Positions 56,819-64,000 of a stretch of DNA of 64,000 nt are shown one piece after another. Position 1 is the stretch's first letter, and the number at the start of each line of letters is the position of its first letter. The DNA lies in assembly GCF_028372415.1 (NCBI RefSeq), contig NW_027325131.1, positions 558,001 through 622,000 of the forward strand. The letters are read 5' to 3'. Origin of the DNA: Notamacropus eugenii (Eukaryota > Chordata > Mammalia > Diprotodontia > Macropodidae). The notes beneath the pieces were generated by a model. That model had not been told where the DNA came from. It searched no databases and saw nothing but the letters and a program-made list of their open reading frames with translations. Position numbers and translations under genes: made by a program.

Positions 56819-58614
56819 TCCCTTCAGCTCTGAAAAAGTGAGCTCTTTGGTGAGGTTTTACTTTGGGCCTTACATATTGGAAGTGTTTCTTTGACGAGAC
56901 GAGACTCTAAGGGGCCGGCTTTGAAAACCCAAGTGTTGGTGCTTCTTTCTCTGGTAATGATGTTTCTATGTATGTATGCGTGTGTGTATATATCTATGGT
57001 CAGATATTTGGAAGCCCTGCGTGAAGGTCTTTCTGTTTGTAATTTCTATTTGTATTTTATCTGAATTTCAGGGTGCTGACGTTTTCCCCTGAACTAAATG
57101 AGTGATATATGCTGTTGATTAAAGTAGATTTTTGGCCTCTCAAAAGCCGCTTTCTTTTTAGAAAAGCAGATGTAAGAAGCAGTATAGCAGACCCTCCTGT
57201 GCATGCTGGGGTCCTTGCTGATATATTTATTATGGCATAATTGGGCAGGGTCTGCAAACTAAAAGGAAAGTATGGGGGCTGGGATAATTGTTCATTGTTT
57301 CCCAATTGTGGTGGCTATTGCTCGGTAGAATTCTGGGAGGTGGGGATGGCCAGAGCCAGGGCGTGAGTGAATTAGCCAGTCTTCAGACCATGTTGGAGGG
57401 GTGAATGCCCTGAGATTTTATTGCATGCAGAGCCATGGAACAGGAGCAGAAAACTGTCTGCGAAATGACCCATCAGCAGTGGAGAACTGCTTGTGTGCCA
57501 ACCTTGGAAAGGCGAGCCCTGAAACAGGAGTGGAGAGTTACCTGAGTGCAAACCCAGGCGGGAGTTCAAAGGACTTCAAAGTTTAGCCCTGGGGCAAGAT
57601 GGGTACTGCACAGCAAAGCACTGAGTGAGCTTTTTTGCACTGTTCTCCTGGGGTAGTTTGGGACCCAGGGGGTAGATTTGTCTATGAAGGGTGGGAGGAA
57701 GTGCCAGGTATCTCTAAGGACTTCACCCTGATGACTTTGTTGCCCAGCCACCCCTCAGAACTTGGAAGTTGATGCTGGAGCATTATTACAACTAGGACTT
57801 TGCTCATTAGAGCCTATAACTGAGAGTGTCTGCCACGTCAGTGTGAGGAGAATGACACACTCCCAAAAGGATTTTATTTGAACATTTTGTTTTGGATTGA
57901 GGAAGGAGGAACCGATCACTCACTCCCCAAAGATTGACCCTCAAAGAATGATGTTATATTATATATTCTGCAAATGTAAAGCTCATAATGTGTTTATTTT
58001 ATGGGAATTATGTTGTATTTACTTAAAATGTTAACACTTATTCTGATTCAAGCTGCCTATTTTATGGGCATGAAAGATCTTAGGGTGGAATATGATGTTA
58101 ATTAGATGTTCTCCACCCATTTATAGGCCTCGAGAACCTTTTCTGAATTTCTATTGAGGCTCTAGGTCAGAAGATCCTGCCCTCCAGCTGTGAAAAGTGT
58201 ATAAATACTCTGAGGTGAGATTTGACTTTAGGGCTTATTTTTGGGAAGAAGGTTTGTTTGCCAGATGATACTCTGGACAGCCATTTTAAGAAGCCCCACT
58301 CCTCCAGTTTTGAAAACCCAGATGTTGGTGCTTCTCTCTCTGGTAATGAAGCATGTATTGTCTATGCTCAGACAGTTAGAAGCCCTGTCTGTTGGTTATT
58401 CTGTTTGTAGTTTTTGCTTGTAATTTCTGTTTATATTTTCTCTGATGTTCAGGGTGCTGACTTTTCCCCCTGAACTAAGTGAATGACATATGTGCTTGAT
58501 TAAAGTAGATTGTTGACCACTTAAAATTTTCTTTCCTTTTAGAAAAATAGATGTAAGAATTTTGACAGTAGGTCCTCCTGCGTATTCTGGGGTCCTTGCT
58601 GATACAAGGCACTT
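56819..58614 (+). mobile_element. LTR retroelement (fossil): two LTRs around a short non-coding interior
   Basis: A 5' LTR (about 56819-57235, lacking the front part of U3) and a 3' LTR (about 57945-58614) share TTTTACTTTGGGCC or TTTGACTTTAGGGC, GAAAACCCAGATGTTGGTGC, CAGGGTGCTGACTTTTCCCC, GATTAAAGTAGATTG and GGGGTCCTTGCTGAT. The 3' copy has a TATAAATA box at 58199. The interior of about 700 bases is richer in GC and shows no gag, pol or env, so it looks like a non-autonomous element. It sits inside an old L1 whose two halves flank it. The two LTRs differ noticeably, so it is not recent. Confidence 0.65.
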
Positions 58615-59689
58615 TTTGTGTTTCCTTTTTTATTGAATCTCTTTTGCGATATAGACCTAGTAATCATACTGCTTGATCAAAGATCATGCCTGGTTTTATA
58701 ACCCATTGGGCATATTTCCAAAATTGCTCTCCAAAATGGATGAGTCAGTATATAACTTCACCAATAGTACATTAGGGTTTTAATTTTCTCTCAACCCCTC
58801 CAACATTTGCCATTTTCCTTTCCTGTCATACTAGTCAGTTTGAGAGATATGATGTAGTAACCCAAAGTTTGTTTAATTTGCATTTCTCTCATCAATAGTT
58901 GCTTAAAGTATTCTTATGTGACTATTGATAATTTTGATTTCTTTGTCTGAAAACTGCCTGTTCATATACTTTGACCATTTATCAGTTGGGCAATGGATCT
59001 TATTTCTGTACATTTATGTGACTCACTTTTCTGCATGCTTGCAAAATGAAGTTTTATCAAAGAAATTCACTTCAATTTTATCACAGTAATGATTATCAAC
59101 TACAAATTTTCTTTCATCCTATCCTGTTTTTCCCCTTTATCCTTCCTTCCTTCTCTCTCTCTCTCTCTCTCTCTTCTTTTTCCACATTCATTTTTTCAAA
59201 CTGTTTTGCTTCTGACTTTTGCCTCCCCCAAACTGTCCTTTCCTCCTTTCTGTCAGTTCCCCCACCTACTCTTATTCCCATCCATTCGTACTTTCCTATG
59301 ATAAGACAGATTTCTACCACCAATTGAGTGTGTAGATTATTCCCTCTTTGAGCCAATTCCAATAACAGTAAGGGTCATCTGCTCCCATCCCCACTGTCAT
59401 TATTTTCCTCCCTCCCCCGACAAAATCTCATTCAGGTCTCCTTTATGTCAGAAAATTTATCTCATTCTACCCTTATATCTCCCTTTCTCCCAGTGCATTC
59501 TTCTTTCTCATTTGTTACGTTTTTTTTTAATTTCAGATATCATCACATTCAACTCACACCTCTGCTTTCTATGTATACTCCTTCTAACTGCCCTAATAAT
59601 TGCCAAGTTTTTAGGAGTTAAAAATAGAATTTTCCCTGTAAGAATATAGCCAGTTTAACGTTATTGAATCTTTTATGATTTCTCTTTCC

Positions 59690-60840
59690 TATTTACCTTT
59701 TTATGCTTCTTTTGCATCTGCTATTTGAAAGTCAAATTTTCTACTTAGTTCTGCTCAGCAGGAATGCCTGAAAGTCCTCCATTTCAGTAAATTTCCATTC
59801 CCTCCCCACCGAAAGGAGTATACTAACTTTTGATGGGAGGTGATTCTTGGTTGTGATCTTAGCTCTTTTTTCCTCAGGAATATTGTATTCCAAGCCCTCC
59901 AATTCTTTAATGCAGAAGGTGCCAAACCTTGTGCTTTTCCTGACGGTGGCTCCATGATATTCGAGTTATTTTTTTTCTGACTACTTCCATTGTTTTCTCC
60001 TAGATGTATGAGATCTAGAATTTGATTATACTATTCCTGGGAGTTTTCATGTTGTGATCTTTGAGGAGGTGATCAGTACATTCTTTCAATTTCTGTTTTA
60101 CTTCCTGGCTCTAGAATATCCGGGATGTTTTCTTTGATAATTCCCTGAAAGATAGTGGCTGGCCCCTTTTTTTGATCATGGCTTTCAGGTAGTTCAATAA
60201 ATAGTAAACTATCCCTCTTTAGACATTTTTCAAGTAAGTTATTTTTTTCCAGTGACAGATTTGACATTTTCTTTCGTTTTCTTTTCATTCATTTGATTTT
60301 GTTTAATGTTTCCTGATGTTTCATTAAAGACATTAGCTTCCACTTGGCCAATACTAACTTTTAAGGAATTATTTTGCCCAGGGAGCTTTTGTTCCTCCTT
60401 TTCCTTTTTACAAAATCTAATTTTTAATGAAGAAGTTTCAGTGAATTTTTATACTTTCTTTTCCATTTGGCCAAATTTACTTTGCAAGGCATTCTTTTCT
60501 TCATTGGATTTTTGTGCCCCTTTTATCATTTCACTTATTCTTCTTTTTAAGGGGTTATTTTCTTCAGTGTTTTTGTGTCTCCTTTACCAAGGTGTTAACT
60601 ATTTTATTCAGGATTTTCTTGAACCATTCTCATTTCTTTCCCAATGTTTCACATTCTTTTCTTAAAATCCTTGTTGAGCTCTTCTATGGCCTGACACCAA
60701 TTCATAATTTTCCTTGAGGCTTTGGATGAAGGAGTTTTTACTTTGCTGTCTTCTGACTGTGTGTGTTGACCTTTCTTGTCACCATAGTGGCTCTATATGG
60801 TCAAATTTTTCTCTGTTTGCTCATTTTCCACTCTTTTTCT
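59690..60840 (-). pseudogene. Old L1 ORF1, broken
   Basis: On the minus strand a possible start is at 60831 (MSKQRK). One frame over it gives TI-stop-SHYGDKKGQ, the decayed N-terminal motif. Coiled-coil code covers about 60700-60290. The frame at 60288-60073 reads FIELPESHDQKKGPATIFQG and ENIPDILEPGSKTEIERMY. The frame at 59955-59755 reads GLAPSALKNWRAWNTIFLRK. These are ORF1 RRM and C-terminal blocks. The copy is more diverged than any other ORF1 here and is dead. Confidence 0.7.
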
Positions 60841-61545
60841 TGACTTTTAAGTCTATGTTAAAGTGGGCTTCTGCTTTCCAAGTGGAGAGGGAACTGCCCT
60901 AAGTTTCAAGTTTTTCATGCAGCTCTTTTCAGAAGTAGTTTTAGAGACCTGTAAGTTTTTGGCTCTTACAACGTGCTATGGTCTAAGGAGAGGTATGTTT
61001 ACTACTCTCCTGTACTGTGCACTGCTTTGTGAGCAGCCAAAGTCATTCTTTTGAACTCTGGAACTGTGAACAGGGTCCCCCCTCCACTCAGGCCATGAGC
61101 TCTACTGTTTTAGTGTTCCTCTTTGCACTAGGACTAAGACTTACTGATGCCACCCAGATGCAAGACAAGCAATGCCACCAAAGGGACCTCTGTAAATCTT
61201 CTGACCCGTTATCCAATCCTCTTACTGTCTGTGGGCTGAAAGGTCTGGAATCCACCACCAGTCTCATTAATTCTGCTGATACAAGACCTGCTCCTGTTTT
61301 ACTGGGGTCTGGTCTGTACTGGTGCACCCTGCACTGGACTACACTCGTCTCTCACCCTGGTACAACAGACCTTCCCATCTGACTTTCAAAGTTGTCATGG
61401 ACTAGAAAATTGTTTCACTTGTTGTTTATCTAGGTTCTGGTGCTCTCAAATTTATTTAGAGTAATTTTTAACGTTATTTGGAGGGTTTGGGGGAAAGCTC
61501 AGTTGTGTCCCTGCCTTTATTCTGTCGCCTTGGCATTGACCAAGT

Positions 61546-62018
61546 GTCTGTGCTTTAAAAATAATAAAGAATTTAAGTATTAAAAAGTATTGATAAATAA
61601 TAGTACTTTGATTAGTCATCAAGACCATGTAGAAAAAAAGTGAATAAAATCAATTAGGATGAAAAGATTGGAAAGTGACATCATTGTCAACAGTGATGGG
61701 AGTGGTCATGCTGGTGCCATCAGGGACACAACAATACTTTTAATATGATATATCAGAAGAGTTAGAAACATTGTTAATGTTAGATGAAATTTAACAGAGA
61801 TTTTTAAATGATATATCTGTCCCTGTAAATAACTCTCCCAAGCATATTCACAGAAATTGTCCACAAAAAACAATTATTCTTGTATGAAAACCTAACCCCA
61901 AAACATATTTCTTCTCATTTTCTTGTCTTCATAGGAACGGAAAGAAGGTCCAGAACAATTTTGTCTTTATTCTACATGCTGTTATGCTCTACAAGATTGA
62001 GTCCCTGTTTCCCTTTCC
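61546..62018 (+). other. 5' flank of intact OR gene with splice acceptor
   Basis: The tract CATTTTCTTGTCTTCATAG ends in AG at 61933-61934, an excellent splice acceptor, so the coding exon probably begins at 61935, 94 bases before the ATG. The non-coding first exon and promoter cannot be placed and are probably hidden among the repeats to the left. No other feature is seen. Confidence 0.55.
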
Positions 62019-62039
62019 ATGAGCCGTGATGAACACTGA
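62019..62039 (+). other. Upstream ORF overlapping the OR start
   Basis: ATG at 62019 opens a 6-codon frame (MSRDEH, stop at 62037-62039) that overlaps the OR ATG at 62029 in a different register. Ribosomes starting there would end 8 bases past the OR start and could reinitiate backward or lose it, so it may lower translation. Such short frames often arise by chance. Confidence 0.45.
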
Positions 62040-62970
62040 CAGCAATCAGAGTGTTGTGACCACATTTATACTCTTAGGATTCACAGATTATCCAGAGCTC
62101 AAAGTATTCCTTTTCCTGGTGTTCCTGGCCATGTATATCATCACAGTCATAGGGAATCTTGGCCTGATCTTAATCATCAGAGTAAATCCCAAATTTCATA
62201 CTCCCATGTACTATTTTCTTAGCCATTTGTCCTTTGTAGATTCCTGTTACTCTTCCATTGTCACACCCAAGCTTTTGGAGAATTTAGTTATAAAGGATAA
62301 AAGCATCTTTTACTCCAGTTGCATGCTACAATATTTCTTGTCTTGTACTGCAGTGGTTACGGAGTCCTTCCTACTTGCTGTGATGGCCTATGATCGCTTT
62401 GTGGCCATTTGCAATCCCCTGCTCTACACAGTTGCCATGTCTCAGAGACTTTGTGCCCTGCTGGTGGCTGGATCCTATCTCTGGGGCATGTTTGGTCCCT
62501 TTGTACTCCTGTGCTTTGCCCTACAATTAACTTTCTCTGGCTACAAAATCATCAACCACTTTTTCTGTGAATATACTGCTCTTATTTCTGTTTCTTCCTC
62601 AAATATCCATGTCCCACACTTACTGCTTTTTGGTTTTGCTACATTCAATGAGGTGAGTACCCTGATCATCATCCTTGCCTCTTACACTTTTATTTTTGGC
62701 ACTGTAATAAGGATGAAATCAGCCAGTGGGAGGCGTAAAGCCTTCTCCACTTGTGTCTCCCACCTGACAGCCATCACCATTTTCCATGGAACCATCCTTT
62801 CCTTGTACTGTGTTCCCAATTCCAAAAACTCAAGGCATACAGTCAAAGTGGCCTTTGTCTTTTATACAGTAGTGAACCCCATGTTGAATCCCCTAATTTA
62901 CAGTTTGAGGAACAAAGATGTGAAGCAGGCCTTCAGGAAATTGATATACAGAAATGCTTTTTCTCATTGA
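62029..62970 (+). CDS. Olfactory receptor, class II, OR5D-like, intact
   Basis: This is a 313-residue, single-exon G-protein-coupled receptor for odorants, expected in cilia of olfactory neurons and coupled to G-olf. I chose ATG 62029; the codon before it is GTG and is not a start. Visible features: an N-glycosylation site at N6 (NQS); TM1 about 24-50 with GN at 42-43; PMY at 59-61; TM2 about 60-80. Cysteines at 98 and 180 form the usual disulphide. [10 protein letters not shown] is at 119-128 after TM3, [10 protein letters not shown] at 237-246 before TM6, PMLNPLIYS at 284-292 in TM7, then the tail [14 protein letters not shown]. Length and all motifs are normal for the family. The stretch [20 protein letters not shown] is typical of OR5D receptors. 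The ligand cannot be inferred. The two + strand pseudogenes upstream are relatives. Confidence 0.96.
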   Translation: MNTDSNQSVVTTFILLGFTDYPELKVFLFLVFLAMYIITVIGNLGLILIIRVNPKFHTPMYYFLSHLSFVDSCYSSIVTPKLLENLVIKDKSIFYSSCMLQYFLSCTAVVTESFLLAVMAYDRFVAICNPLLYTVAMSQRLCALLVAGSYLWGMFGPFVLLCFALQLTFSGYKIINHFFCEYTALISVSSSNIHVPHLLLFGFATFNEVSTLIIILASYTFIFGTVIRMKSASGRRKAFSTCVSHLTAITIFHGTILSLYCVPNSKNSRHTVKVAFVFYTVVNPMLNPLIYSLRNKDVKQAFRKLIYRNAFSH

Positions 62971-64000
62971 TCATGCTTGTCTCCATGTCATTAGATCATT
63001 AGAGCTTGATAGATGAAATATAATCCATTTTTGCAACCTCATTTTTAAAAATAAATTAATGGTCATAAAGTGGGGGGTAATATAACAATAACAACAAAAA
63101 TCTTGCCCAGAATCACAAAGTTAGATTATCATAGTGATCAAGTGAAAGTTTTAAACTCCTGATTCTTAATTGAGTGTTTTGTCTAGTATACCACACTGTT
63201 TCTCATTGTATTTCTATACCTGGCACGTACATTGACTATGAATAAATCAGGTGATTCAGCAACTAATCCCTGCAACTGTTCTGTGGAACATAGTGCCTCT
63301 TCTTTTTATAATCATGATATTGACATTTTGCAGCTGAAAATTCACTTTTCCTGAAATTTGTTTGCTTCAGTTACAAGTCTCCTATTGATTCAAAAAACAG
63401 CTTGATTTAGGGAATGATGTCACAGGATGCTGGAATCCTATCAGTTGCAAGAAATGATCCTAAAATAACTCACATAGGTTGACTTCATGCAGACAAAATC
63501 AGCTTTCATTATGTGATACTTCAAATGGAATGGAAAATATTTCATTCTTATGTGACTTCAATTTAATTTTACTTTTTATTTTCATGAATAATCATAAATT
63601 TGCTTTCCCACCCACACAATCTTACAATTAAAAAAGAAAACACATGCAATACAACAATACCAACTCAAAAAAGTACTTTTTAAAACGATGCCTGAAATTC
63701 TTATCTTGGAAATATGTTTTGCATGATGTCATATGCTTTTCGTCTCAATGAGTGCAAAAGGTACTGAAGGAAGGGAGAGAATTTGAAACTGATCTTTGTA
63801 AATGAATTTTTTTAAAAATAATAAAATCCTAACAGCCATATTCAAAAATATATGTCTCATTCTGCATATTTAATTCATCACTATTCTAGAAGGACGTATT
63901 TAGCATGCTTCAACACTAATGTTCTAGAATTGAAGTTAGCCATTTAGTGCCTTTGAAATGTTTTTGTCTTTATATTTTTGCATCTTTCCCAATCTTTATA
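62971..64000. other. 3' flank of OR gene
   Basis: An AATAAA-like signal (AAAATAAATTAAT, near 63048) lies about 80 bases after the stop and could end the transcript. At 63095-63210 is a minus-strand MIR/MAR1-type SINE (CTTGCCCAGAATCACAAAGT, TATACCACACTGTTTCTCAT). Nothing else is recognised up to the window end. Confidence 0.5.

Larger units (their letters stand above)
56215..61545 (-). mobile_element. Old minus-strand L1 lacking most of ORF2, split by an LTR element
   Basis: Read on the minus strand: 5' UTR from about 61545 (TCAATGCCAAGGCGACAGAA) to about 60840, ORF1 to about 59690, inter-ORF segment to about 59065, then a direct jump to the C-terminal end of ORF2 (59065-58615), and the 3' UTR at 56818-56215. 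The element between 56819 and 58614 is a later LTR insertion. About 3 kb of ORF2 (endonuclease and polymerase) is gone. It is a diverged, old copy. Confidence 0.75.

Noticed and set aside
59046-59327. Ser/Leu/Phe-rich frames
   Set aside because: Pyrimidine-rich complement of the L1 inter-ORF segment with a TC microsatellite.
61017-61382. 121-codon plus-strand frame upstream of the OR gene, a candidate novel exon
   Set aside because: Antisense to the 5' UTR of an old L1; no splice or protein evidence.
62026-62028. GTG as the start of the intact OR gene
   Set aside because: The next codon is ATG, and nuclear genes of mammals start at ATG; the protein is taken from 62029.

Overview
The window reads as nuclear DNA of a marsupial. 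The evidence is the repeat content: L1 LINEs with marsupial-type 5' UTRs, ORF1-only (HAL1-like, half-L1) elements, RTE/BovB-like LINEs with a SINE that shares their tail, a THER1/MAR1-type tRNA-related SINE, and old L2 and MIR copies. It is AT-rich, gene-poor and dominated by retrotransposons. I cannot tell which marsupial it is from sequence alone.

The only host genes I can support are three class II olfactory receptor (OR) loci, all on the + strand and about 20 kb apart. They resemble mammalian OR5D receptors. The first (20881-21812) is a pseudogene with two compensating frameshifts. The second (41483-42196) is a pseudogene with large N-terminal deletions. The third (62029-62970) is an intact single-exon 313-residue receptor with every OR hallmark, a good splice acceptor 94 bases upstream, and a 6-codon upstream ORF overlapping its start. 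The window is therefore a slice of a tandem OR cluster with one of three members functional. Almost every other open frame lies in, or antisense to, a transposable element or microsatellite.

Layout. 1-2050: L1 5' UTR running in from the edge, an LTR fragment, and an L1 3' fragment with a perfect 15-base target-site duplication. 4.4-7.9 kb: a minus-strand L1 whose 5' UTR is joined to the middle of ORF2. 9.0-14.2 kb: two HAL1-like elements head to tail, sitting in an older L1 ORF1. 15.4-16.5 kb: RTE remnants. 20.9-21.8 kb: OR pseudogene 1. 25.6-31.6 kb: near full-length minus-strand L1. 33.8-40.7 kb: near full-length plus-strand L1. 41.5-42.2 kb: OR pseudogene 2. 43.4-52.5 kb: an old minus-strand L1 that has received an LTR, an RTE-type SINE, a third HAL1-like element (itself hit by an L1, itself hit by a tiny L1 derivative) and a 110-base AT repeat. 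56.2-61.5 kb: another old minus-strand L1, lacking most of ORF2 and split by an LTR element. 62.0-63.0 kb: the intact OR gene.

The most unusual signals concern L1 biology. They are: a ~520-base element made only of L1 5' UTR plus 3' tail, with target-site duplications; a HAL1 head-to-tail dimer; several L1s lacking internal parts but keeping the 5' UTR; stacked 5' UTR promoter modules that each start with a YY1-like motif; and a conserved PIP-box-like motif at the N-terminus of ORF1. No CRISPR, rRNA, stand-alone tRNA or other non-repeat protein gene was seen.
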